Source: QHXW01 sp035297145
GTDB taxonomy: Bacteria > Acidobacteriota > Terriglobia > Bryobacterales > Bryobacteraceae
Direction: 5' to 3'
Assembly (NCBI GenBank): GCA_035297145.1
Contig: DATGZN010000113.1
Span: 62,001-126,000 of the forward strand
DNA length: 64,000 bases
The notes beneath the pieces are model-generated. The model was given only the letters and a program-made list of their open reading frames with translations, did not search any database and was not told the DNA's origin. Below, one piece after another: positions 57,156-64,000 of the stretch. Numbering within the stretch: position 1 is the first letter of the stretch; each line of letters starts with the position of its first letter. Both the position numbers and the translations under genes were made by a program.

Positions 57156-58064
57156 CTAGGCGCGAAAAAGATGCCGCGCGAGAAACACGACATTGGCCGG
57201 ACGCTCGGCCAGACGCCTCATAAAGTATGGATACCATGCTTTTCCAAATGGCACATACAGCCGCAACCGATAACCTTCGGCAACCAGACGCCGCTGTAAA
57301 TCGCGCCGGATGCCGTAAAGCATTTGAAACTCAAAGCTGTCGGGCGGGATATGGCGAGCCCGCGCGAAGTCCTTGGTCTGCTCGATGATTTTCTCATCAT
57401 GCGTGGCAATTGCAGGATAAGTGCCAGCGGCCAGCAGAATTCTCACCAGTTGCACATAGTTACGGTCCACGTCCGACTTGGCCTGAAATGCAACTTCTGC
57501 CGGCTCCAGGTACGCCCCCTTGCACAGGCGAACGCGGATGCCGCGGCGGCACAACATTTCCACATCCTTCTCGCTGCGATGGAGATACGCCTGAATCACC
57601 GTACCCACCGCGCCGTGGCGGGCGTGCAGATTTTCGACCAATTCGAGAGTACGATCCGTGTACGCGCTCGATTCCATGTCCACCCGCACGAAGCTGTTCA
57701 GCTCCTTCGCCCGCTGCACGAGTTGGCCCACATTCGCGCGGCACGCCGGCTCCGAGATGTCCATGCCGAACTGCGTTAATTTGAGCGAAACGTTGCCGTC
57801 GATGTGATTCTCCGCAATCTCGTTCATGGCCCTCAGATAGACGTCGCGCGAGGCTTCGGCTTCAGCGAGTGAAGTTACGTTCTCGCCCAGATGGTCGATG
57901 GTGAGCGCGATGCCTTCGCTGTTGATCCGGCGTCCGGCGGCGAGGACATCGGCAAGAGTCTCCCCGGCGACGAATCGCGAAGCGACCCGCCAGGAGATTG
58001 CCGAAGTTTCCATCCAGCTCCGCAGCCAGCGCAGGCGGGAGAGCAGGAGAAAAAGGGCGCGCAC
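57156..58064 (-). CDS. Proline dehydrogenase (monofunctional)
   Basis: 302 residues of the PutA/PRODH FAD barrel family, size of monofunctional enzymes. Motifs include ALTIDHLGENVTSLAEAE, VSLKLTQFGMD, VRVDMESSAYTDRTLE, VIQAYLHRSEKD, VRLCKGAYLEP and LRLYVPFGKAWYPYFMRRLAERP, covering FAD- and proline-binding residues. It oxidises proline to pyrroline-5-carboxylate. The P5C dehydrogenase gene is not in view. It lies 11 bases after the rmuC stop on the same strand. Confidence 0.94.
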   Translation of the reverse strand: MRALFLLLSRLRWLRSWMETSAISWRVASRFVAGETLADVLAAGRRINSEGIALTIDHLGENVTSLAEAEASRDVYLRAMNEIAENHIDGNVSLKLTQFGMDISEPACRANVGQLVQRAKELNSFVRVDMESSAYTDRTLELVENLHARHGAVGTVIQAYLHRSEKDVEMLCRRGIRVRLCKGAYLEPAEVAFQAKSDVDRNYVQLVRILLAAGTYPAIATHDEKIIEQTKDFARARHIPPDSFEFQMLYGIRRDLQRRLVAEGYRLRLYVPFGKAWYPYFMRRLAERPANVVFLARHLFRA

Positions 58065-58075
58065 CGGATTCCGCC

Positions 58076-59344
58076 TTAAGAGGACTCAAACAGCCCGAGG
58101 GTGCGTGGCTTTATATCCACGCGCTCGGGTTCGGGCGGCTCCTCGGCCGTGGTAGCGCCGAGTTCTCGAATGCGCCGCAGCGATGGATAAACGCGCGCCT
58201 CGAGCGAACCCACACATCGATTGAACGCCTCCACGGATTTGCCCAGTGAGCGTCCGATGTCGTTGAAGTGCGTCTGCAAGGTCACGATGCGATCGAACAG
58301 TTCCGCCGCCAACTGCCGGATCTCCTCGGCGTTCTCGGCCAGTTTCTCCTGCCGCCAGCCGTAGGCTACGCCTTTGAGAATGGCGATCAGCGTAGTCGGA
58401 GTTGCCACCAGCACTTTCTGGCGTGCGGCATCCTCCACCAATGCCGGCTTGTGTTCGAGCGCGGCGCTGAAAAAGGGATCGCCGGGCAGGAAGAGCACGA
58501 CGAACTCGGGCGCGGGCTGGAACTGCGCCCAGTAGGTCTTGCTGCTGAGCTGTTCCACGTGCTTGGCCACCTGCTGGCTGTGACGGATCAGCGCCGTCCG
58601 GCGATCGGCGTCGCCGTTGGCGGCTACCGCATCCAGGTAAGCCGTGAGAGGCGCCTTGGCATCCACTACGATGGTACGTTCACCCGGCAGCCTGACGATC
58701 ATATCCGGGCGGATGCGGCCAGTCTCAGTTTCCTGCGTCTCCTGCTCGCAGAAGTCACAGCGCTCCACCATGCCCGCAAGTTCGGCCACGCGCCGCAGCG
58801 TGATTTCTCCCCATCGCCCGCGCACGTGTGGCGAGCGTAGGGCTGTGACGAGCGCCGCGGTCTCCTTTTGCAATTCCACCTCGCGCAGCGCCATGGTTTG
58901 CATTTGCTGCTCCAGGCCGCCGTAAGCGTGCCGGCGCGCCGCCTCGAGTTCATGAATCTGTGCTTCGAGCTTAGTCAGTGATTCGGCGAGCGGCTTGACC
59001 ACGGTGTCCACCGCGGTCTGGCGCTTGGTCAGGTCGCCGGTCATCTCCACGCGCACGGTTTCGAGCGTCGAGCGCGCCGATTCCAGAAAGCTCTGCTGGC
59101 TGGTTCGCAAAGCCGTGTCGGCCAGCGCTTGAAACGTTTCCGCCATCTTGCCCGGCCCCGTCTGGACCGCGGCAAGATTCACCTCGGCAATCTTGCGAGC
59201 CGCATCCAGTTCAACGATCCGGCTGCGCATCCACAGCCCGACCAAGAGCGCGCCCAGGGCGCATCCCGACACAAGTAATGTAGCGGCGAGCAATGTAGGG
59301 AGCATCCTGACACTCACGGTAGCACGGGATCCGCCCGGCGACAC
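58076..59344 (-). CDS. rmuC: DNA recombination protein RmuC
   Basis: 422 residues from a GTG at 59344, directly after the permease stop; the ATG at 59305 (MLPTLLAATLL) is an alternative. An N-terminal membrane helix (TLLAATLLVSGCALGALLVGLW) and coiled coil are followed by the RmuC nuclease-like domain: VRGRWGEITLRRVAELAGMV, RPDMIVRLPGERTIVVDAK and FLPGDPFFSAALE, VLVATPTTLIAILK. RmuC limits inversion at short repeats and belongs to the PD-(D/E)xK-like fold. Confidence 0.94.
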   Translation of the reverse strand: MSPGGSRATVSVRMLPTLLAATLLVSGCALGALLVGLWMRSRIVELDAARKIAEVNLAAVQTGPGKMAETFQALADTALRTSQQSFLESARSTLETVRVEMTGDLTKRQTAVDTVVKPLAESLTKLEAQIHELEAARRHAYGGLEQQMQTMALREVELQKETAALVTALRSPHVRGRWGEITLRRVAELAGMVERCDFCEQETQETETGRIRPDMIVRLPGERTIVVDAKAPLTAYLDAVAANGDADRRTALIRHSQQVAKHVEQLSSKTYWAQFQPAPEFVVLFLPGDPFFSAALEHKPALVEDAARQKVLVATPTTLIAILKGVAYGWRQEKLAENAEEIRQLAAELFDRIVTLQTHFNDIGRSLGKSVEAFNRCVGSLEARVYPSLRRIRELGATTAEEPPEPERVDIKPRTLGLFESS

Positions 59345-60565
59345 TTACGGGACGAGCAGCACGCCGATGGCGATCGTAATCACCGTCAACGGCGCGCCCA
59401 CCCTCGCATACTCCCAGAACGTGATCTTCACCTTGTGCCGCGCGCGCTGGATGACGATGAGATTCGCGACGGAGCCCAGCACCGTGAGATTACCCGCCAG
59501 CGTCGACGACATGGCGAGTGTGAGCCAGGCGTGCATGGGGTTTCCGAGATGCGGAATGAACGGGCGGAACACCAGAACCGCCGGCACATTGCTTACGATA
59601 TTCGAAAGGATCGCGGCGAAGGCGCTCATCACTCCGGTGCGCTCCAGATGCAGTCGCGAAGCGATCGCGAACAAATCCGTCGAAAGCGAAGTCTTCTCCA
59701 CCCCGCGCACCACGATGAACAGGCCGATGAACAGCACCAACAGCGACCAGTCGATCTCGGCGTAGATCCGCTCGGGTTTCACGCGGCGCGTCATGAGCAG
59801 CAGAGCGCCAGTCACCAGTGCCACCTTCGCGATTGGAAATCCCAGGAAAAATAGAACGATCATGCATGCCGACGCGATTGTCGATTTCCATACCAGCCCC
59901 CGATGCACGCGCACCGTAGGCGGTTGAATCGTGACTCGCGGCGCGGCCCCCAGGAATTCTCTGCGATAACACAGCGCGATGATCCCGATGGCGGCGGCGA
60001 GGCCCGCCAGCGCTACCGGCGAGAGCGCGGCTGCGAACGCGCGGTAAGGAATGCCGGAGAAGCTGGCGATCAGCATGTTTTGCGGATTTCCCGTCACTGT
60101 GGCCACGCTGCCGATGTTCGACGCCATTGCCACCGCCAGCAGATACGGAATCGGATTGCGGCGCAGTTGCGTCGTGATCTCCAGGACCAGCGGCGTCAGC
60201 ACCAGGCACATGGTGTCGTTGACAAAGAACGCCGAGAAAACGCCTGAGACGATGACAATCATGGCCAGCAGCACCAGCGGCCTGTGCGCGTGCCCCACCA
60301 CCCATTCGGCTACGAGCGCGAAAAATCCGGAGAGCCGGAGGTTCGCCACCACGATCATCATGCCGAACAGCAGCAGGATGGTGTCGGTGTTGATGGCTGC
60401 CACGGCATCCGCCACCGTCAGCACGTTCAGCGCGACCATGAGTGTCGCGCCGATAATGGCGGCGCCGGTGCGATCCACGCGGAACCCGGGCATCCGGCCA
60501 ATGGCCAGAACGAGATAAGTTGCGGCAAAGATGAGGATCGCGGAGAGCGCCGTGGACGAAGCCAT
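59345..60565 (-). CDS. SLC13/ArsB-like anion permease
   Basis: 406 residues, with about 11 hydrophobic segments. It belongs to the ion transporter superfamily (CitMHS/SLC13/ArsB): MASNIGSVATVTGNPQNM and LSNIVSNVPAVLVFRP are the pair of conserved SNT/P-type hairpin motifs that bind anions. The substrate may be a dicarboxylate, sulfate or arsenite. It lies head-to-tail with rmuC (adjacent stop and start) and is divergent from the glycosyltransferase gene, with 16 bases between the two starts. Confidence 0.9.
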   Translation of the reverse strand: MASSTALSAILIFAATYLVLAIGRMPGFRVDRTGAAIIGATLMVALNVLTVADAVAAINTDTILLLFGMMIVVANLRLSGFFALVAEWVVGHAHRPLVLLAMIVIVSGVFSAFFVNDTMCLVLTPLVLEITTQLRRNPIPYLLAVAMASNIGSVATVTGNPQNMLIASFSGIPYRAFAAALSPVALAGLAAAIGIIALCYRREFLGAAPRVTIQPPTVRVHRGLVWKSTIASACMIVLFFLGFPIAKVALVTGALLLMTRRVKPERIYAEIDWSLLVLFIGLFIVVRGVEKTSLSTDLFAIASRLHLERTGVMSAFAAILSNIVSNVPAVLVFRPFIPHLGNPMHAWLTLAMSSTLAGNLTVLGSVANLIVIQRARHKVKITFWEYARVGAPLTVITIAIGVLLVP

Positions 60566-60581
60566 GCCATCATCTTAAAGA

Positions 60582-61715
60582 ATGCCCAGAATCGATCTGG
60601 TGTTTTTTGACGCCGGCGGCGGCCACCGCGCGGCCGCGCACGCTCTACGCCAGGTCATCGAGGAGCAACAGCGGCCCTGGGAAGTGCGCCTGGTCAACCT
60701 GCAGGAGCTGCTCGATCCGCTCGACATCTTCCGCCGCCTCACCACCGTTCGCTTGCAGGACATTTACAACCTGATGCTGCGCAACGGATGGACCCTGGGC
60801 TCCACGTATTTTCTCGGCATGATGCACGGCATCATCCGCTTGTATCATCGCCCGGTGGTGCGGATGCTGGAAAAATTCTGGCGCGAAGAGCGGCCCGATC
60901 TGGTTGTATCCCTGGTGCCGAATTTCAACCGCGCCATGGGCCAAAGCTTGCGGCATGCTTTGCCTGGTGTTTCCCTCGCCACCATCCTCACTGACTTCGC
61001 CGATTACCCGCCGCACTTCTGGATCGAGCGCCAGCCGCAGTATTTCGTCTGCGGCACAGCACGCGCCGCTCAGCAGGCACGGGCCCTAGGTCATGATGAT
61101 GCGCATATCTTTCAGACCTCGGGAATGATTCTCGCGCCCAGATTCTACGAGACTCCCGAGATCGACCGCGCCGCGGAACGCCGGAAACTGGGGCTCGACC
61201 CCGAACTGCCCACCGCGCTCGTGCTCTTCGGCGGTTACGGTTCGCGCGCGATGCTGGAAATCGCACGGCGGCTGGATGGGTCAGGTCTCAAGCTCCAGCT
61301 CATTCTGATCTGTGGCCGCAACGAGACGCTTGCGCGGGATCTGCGGAAGCTGCCGCATCGTATTCCTATGTTTGTGGAGGGTTTTACTGAGGAAATTCCG
61401 CACTACATGCGGCTGTCGGATTTTTTCATCGGCAAACCCGGGCCGGGCAGCATCAGCGAGGCGCTGGCCATGAAGCTGCCCGCGCTGGTGGAGCGCAACG
61501 CCTGGACCCTGCCGCAGGAACGCTACAACGCCGATTGGATCGTCGAAAACCAGATGGGTCTGGTGCTCCGCAACTTCCGCTACATCGTCCAGGCCGTCGC
61601 GGAGCTACTCCAGCCCGAGAATTACCGCCGCTTTCATGCCAAGGCGGCAGCCTGCCAGAACCGCGCCGTGTTTGAAATACCGGATATTCTGGCCAAAATC
61701 CTGGCCATTAAGTGA
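60582..61715 (+). CDS. MGDG synthase-like GT28 glycosyltransferase
   Basis: 377 residues. The N-terminal DAGGGHRAAAHALRQVIEEQ (the GGGH acceptor-side loop of MGDG synthase), LVVSLVPNFNRAMGQSL and ILTDFADYPPHFWI are typical of the MGDG synthase/UgtP family; the C-terminal donor domain has FGGYGSRAMLEIARRL and GKPGPGSISEALAMKLPAL. It transfers galactose or glucose from UDP-sugar to diacylglycerol or a related lipid at the membrane. Gene context gives no substrate. Divergent from the permease. Confidence 0.92.
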   Translation: MPRIDLVFFDAGGGHRAAAHALRQVIEEQQRPWEVRLVNLQELLDPLDIFRRLTTVRLQDIYNLMLRNGWTLGSTYFLGMMHGIIRLYHRPVVRMLEKFWREERPDLVVSLVPNFNRAMGQSLRHALPGVSLATILTDFADYPPHFWIERQPQYFVCGTARAAQQARALGHDDAHIFQTSGMILAPRFYETPEIDRAAERRKLGLDPELPTALVLFGGYGSRAMLEIARRLDGSGLKLQLILICGRNETLARDLRKLPHRIPMFVEGFTEEIPHYMRLSDFFIGKPGPGSISEALAMKLPALVERNAWTLPQERYNADWIVENQMGLVLRNFRYIVQAVAELLQPENYRRFHAKAAACQNRAVFEIPDILAKILAIK

Positions 61716-61762
61716 GCCGCGTCTCACATCCGTCGTCTAATAACTATTGCCAGCGACGTGTT

Positions 61763-61789
61763 GTCACCTAAGGGTGACTAAATGTCACC
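61763..61789. promoter_or_regulatory. GTCACC half-site array upstream of the pilin (candidate enhancer)
   Basis: GTCACC (61763-61768), its inverted copy GGTGAC (61773-61778) and a third GTCACC (61784-61789), 10 to 11 bases apart, i.e. about one helical turn. The array lies 100-130 bases before the expected sigma-54 transcript start, where activators of this class bind. Confidence 0.55.
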
Positions 61790-61862
61790 GGAATCCGCCG
61801 GGCGGGCCGCGGCCGCATGGCTAAATATCTCAGGCGCAAGAATTTCCGGCTGCTGTTCTCCA

Positions 61863-61880
61863 TTGGCCTACGAGTTGCCT
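61863..61880 (+). promoter_or_regulatory. Sigma-54 promoter (-24/-12) of the Flp pilin gene
   Basis: TTGGCC-TACGAG-TTGCCT: GG at 61865-61866 and GC at 61877-61878 with exactly 10 bases between, fitting the consensus TTGGCAC-N5-TTGC at nearly all key bases. The start would be near 61890, 32 bases before the pilin ATG at 61922. Confidence 0.65.
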
Positions 61881-61921
61881 AATGAGAATTGCCAAGGGAT
61901 AACGGGCAAGGAGACCAACAA

Positions 61922-62110
61922 ATGAAAAAGCTGACGATCAACTTTATTCAGGACGAGCAAGGCCAGGATTTGATCGAATACACGTTGCTGATGGCGTTTG
62001 TCTGCCTCACTTCCGCAGCGCTATTCATCGGTGCGGGCAGCAGCGTGTCGGGCATTTGGACATCCACCAACAGCCAGTTGGCGGCGGCGAACGTCTTGGC
62101 CAACAACTAG
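61922..62110 (+). CDS. Flp family type IVb pilin
   Basis: 62 residues from the ATG at 61922, with AAGGAG at 8 bases. Typical prepilin start: DEQGQDLIEYTLLMAFVCLT, i.e. the Flp signature with Gly-Gln cut by the TadV/CpaA peptidase, Glu at position 5 of the mature protein and Tyr at 6, followed by the hydrophobic helix. Flp pilins make Tad pili for adhesion. No tad genes are in the window. The upstream sigma-54 promoter and GTCACC array suggest regulated expression. Confidence 0.92.
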   Translation: MKKLTINFIQDEQGQDLIEYTLLMAFVCLTSAALFIGAGSSVSGIWTSTNSQLAAANVLANN

Positions 62111-62138
62111 GCGGCTACTGCGCGCTTGCAGCCGCTTA

Positions 62139-62163
62139 CCGAGCCACGACCAAAGGGAGTGGT
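62139..62163. repeat. 25-base palindromic element, copy B
   Basis: Starts CCGAGCCACG and ends GAGTGGT. GCCAC (62143-62147) pairs with GTGGT (62159-62163). It differs from copy A (12149-12173) at four sites, two of which form a G-C to A-T compensatory change in the stem. It lies just after the pilin stop codon, where it could act as a terminator or mRNA stabiliser. Confidence 0.6.
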
Positions 62164-62282
62164 TTCCTGGATGAATGGACGCAATCCTCATTCGGCGCGT
62201 CGCAGTACGCTAGCTGGTTGCATGACCGTGAAATTCTGCTGGCACTGGAGTATCATTTTGGACACCACCTTGGAGCGTGCCC

Positions 62283-63551
62283 ATGAGCCGATTTACCAGT
62301 CGCAGAGATTTCTTCGCGTGGACCAGAGGATTGCTTGCCGCCGGAGTTGCGAGCCAGGCCGTGCCGGTCAAAGCCGCGCCCACGCCGAGTCAGCCCGCCG
62401 ACGAAGGCGAGGATTACTATGACAAGCTCGGTGTCACCAAGATCATCAACGCTGCCGGGACGTACACGATTCTCACCGCGTCCACCATGCCGCCTTCGGT
62501 CCAGGCAGCCGTCGCGCGTGCGGCCAAACACCCCGTCCGATTAATCGAGCTGCAGAGGAAAGCCGGCGAGTACCTCGCTAAACGGTTGCGTTGCGAGGCA
62601 GCCGTGGTCACTGCCGGGGCCGCTTCTGCATTGACGCTGGGCACCGCCGCTTGCGTGACTGTGGCCAACCAGAATTCGGCTCCTCACAATATGCCCACTG
62701 AAATGGCAGGCCTCAAGAACGAAGTGATTGTTCAGAAGGCCCATCGCTATGACTACGATCACGCCCTACTGAACTGCGGGATTCGTTTCGTCGAGGTGGA
62801 AACGTTGGCGGAATATGACGCCGCGTTCACCGATCGCACCGTGATGGCTCATTTTTTCAACGCAGCGGAGCAGGGGCAGATCAGCCGTGAGGATTGGATT
62901 CGCGTTGCGCATAAGCACGGCGTGCCGTGCTTCAATGACGCAGCCGCCGACGTCCCGCCCATCTCGAATCTCTGGAAATACACGCAGATGGGTTTCGATC
63001 TGGTCACGTTCTCGGGCGGCAAGGGGATTCGCGGGCCTCAGAACGCCGGCCTTTTGCTGGGACGGAAAGATCTCATTGCGGCGGCTGTCATCAACAACAA
63101 CCCGAATGATGACGTGGTCGGGCGTGGCATGAAAGTCGCCAAGGAACAGATCGTGGGCATGGTGGCGGCCGTGGATTGGTTCGTCAACCAGTCGGAGGAG
63201 GCCATGCAGAGCGAATTCCGGCGCCGCGCCGAGCTCATCGCGGGGCACGTGAAGGAGATTCCCAGTCTCGAATCGCGCATCGTGGTGCCGCCCGTTGCCA
63301 ACCAGGTGCCCCACCTACTGTTGCGTTATGACCAGCAGCGCGTGAAGATTTCACCGCGCGAGGTGAAAGAACAGTTGCGAAGCGGTACGCCAAGTATCGA
63401 GCTCAATCCCGCCACCGGTAGCACCCACGGAAGCGCCGGCTTGCCCACCGATGGGAACACCATTGTCGTGGGCGTCTGGATGCTCGAGCCCGGCGAAGAC
63501 AAGATCGTCGCCGAGCGCTTGCGCGAGGTGCTGTCGAAAGGCGCGGTGTAG
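62283..63551 (+). CDS. Tat-exported SelA-like PLP-dependent protein
   Basis: 422 residues from the ATG at 62283 (GGAG upstream). Twin-arginine signal FTSRRDFFAWTRGLLAAGVASQA. The mature protein is a fold-type I PLP enzyme of the SelA/D-glucosaminate-6-phosphate ammonia-lyase group: LGVTKIINAAGTYTILTAS, EAAVVTAGAASALTLGTAA, FNDAAADVPP (aspartate near PLP) and TFSGGKGIRGPQNAG with the PLP lysine. The substrate is unknown. Export through Tat fits a cofactor-loaded periplasmic enzyme, which is uncommon for this class. Confidence 0.85.
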   Translation: MSRFTSRRDFFAWTRGLLAAGVASQAVPVKAAPTPSQPADEGEDYYDKLGVTKIINAAGTYTILTASTMPPSVQAAVARAAKHPVRLIELQRKAGEYLAKRLRCEAAVVTAGAASALTLGTAACVTVANQNSAPHNMPTEMAGLKNEVIVQKAHRYDYDHALLNCGIRFVEVETLAEYDAAFTDRTVMAHFFNAAEQGQISREDWIRVAHKHGVPCFNDAAADVPPISNLWKYTQMGFDLVTFSGGKGIRGPQNAGLLLGRKDLIAAAVINNNPNDDVVGRGMKVAKEQIVGMVAAVDWFVNQSEEAMQSEFRRRAELIAGHVKEIPSLESRIVVPPVANQVPHLLLRYDQQRVKISPREVKEQLRSGTPSIELNPATGSTHGSAGLPTDGNTIVVGVWMLEPGEDKIVAERLREVLSKGAV

Positions 63552-63585
63552 CGGAAACCGTTCTGCAAATGACCGGGACGGCTTG

Positions 63586-64000
63586 CTAGGCGGTCCTTGC
63601 CGGCGTCACACCGGCAATTGCCTCGAGTAGCTCGACACGGTGAATCGGTTTGGTGACGTATCCGTCCATGCCGGCGGCCAGGCACCTTTCCCGGTCGCCG
63701 TTCAGAGCATGTGCGGTCATCGCGACGATGGAAACTCTTCTACCGGTGAACTTCTCCCGCGCGCGGATTCTTCTGGTTCATCCAAGCCATCCATTTCCGG
63801 CATCTGGATATCCATCAGGATCAAGTCGAACAATTCGCGGTCGAGTGCCGCAAGGGCCTCCCGTCCGTTTCCCACAACTACGACTGAATAAGACGCTTTT
63901 TCCAAAATGTTGAGCGCCACTCTCTGATTCACGACGTTATCCTCGACAACCAGAGCGCGTAGAGCGTCCCCACGATCGACCCGGTTACTGTTCACTGCGG
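63586..64000 (-). pseudogene. Receiver domain, C-terminal end of a (hybrid) regulator, frameshifted and partial
   Basis: A receiver domain read on the minus strand from the window edge: [21 protein letters not shown] (acidic pocket), [13 protein letters not shown] (phospho-Asp), then the frame is lost at about 63776-63786; in the next frame the domain resumes as [38 protein letters not shown] and ends at 63586. One base is missing near TTGGATGAACC. A GTG at 63995 could start a single-domain protein, but an N-terminal extension past the edge (hybrid kinase) is more usual. Either pseudogene or sequence error. Confidence 0.75.

Noticed and set aside
1..64000. tRNA, rRNA, CRISPR, transposase or prophage genes
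   Set aside because: Looked for cloverleaf-like arms, spaced repeats and known mobile-element motifs by eye; none was convincing. A tRNAscan or Infernal run would be decisive.

Overview
The window is high-GC, densely packed bacterial DNA with a Gram-negative envelope toolkit (lpxA, lpxD, an outer-membrane barrel, lepB, a class A PBP), a large hopanoid locus, XrtA-type exopolysaccharide genes and many secreted proteins of a kind common in Acidobacteriota. I infer an acidobacterium of the Solibacter/Bryobacter type. No tRNA, rRNA, CRISPR array, transposase or phage gene was recognised.

Layout. 1-7.2 kb: the edge of a secreted GH44-like protein; an ECF sigma factor overlapping a triple-VOC protein; a Tat-exported TIM-barrel protein followed by a FlK-like thioesterase; a beta-barrel protein and a hybrid histidine kinase. 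7.2-12.7 kb: a free-standing DHp-domain protein, a MobB-like P-loop protein, lpxD, and divergently lepB, lpxA and a TauE/DUF1634 pair. 12.2-25.9 kb: accessory genes, including D-glucarate catabolism (glucarate dehydratase and kdgD, 8 kb apart), three related secreted proteins, a divergent MerR/CC-motif pair, a PhyH oxygenase and ogt.

26.1-35.7 kb: a nine-gene hopanoid operon (ispH, shc, hpnH, hpnA, hpnG, two zinc alcohol dehydrogenases, hpnC, hpnD) joined by overlaps or gaps of at most 19 bases. It makes squalene precursors, cyclises them, adds an adenosyl group and removes adenine; the two dehydrogenases are candidates for the poorly defined late reduction steps. hpnE is not in the window. 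35.7-37.0 kb: rpmI, rplT, a coiled-coil gene and zapA. 37.0-39.8 kb: an exported GH1 beta-glucosidase and a secreted TIM-barrel-like protein.

39.9-45.2 kb: an ISC iron-sulfur operon on the minus strand (iscR, iscS, iscU, iscA, hscB, hscA, iscX), with a recognisable promoter but no ferredoxin gene. 45.2-49.5 kb: XrtA-type exopolysaccharide genes (deacetylase, VanZ-like, FemAB-like, sugar transferase). 49.6-60.6 kb: a GlcD-like oxidase, two TPR proteins, PBP1, a frame-disrupted membrane-protein gene, proline dehydrogenase, rmuC and an SLC13 permease. 60.6-64 kb: an MGDG-synthase-like glycosyltransferase, a Flp pilin behind a likely sigma-54 promoter, a Tat-exported SelA-like PLP protein, and a frameshifted receiver domain running off the edge.

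The most interesting non-coding signals are the sigma-54 promoter plus GTCACC array before the pilin, a short palindromic element present twice with a compensatory stem change, a MerR-type 19-base-spacer promoter, an intrinsic terminator lying over a start codon, and an exact 22-base direct repeat flanking iscX.
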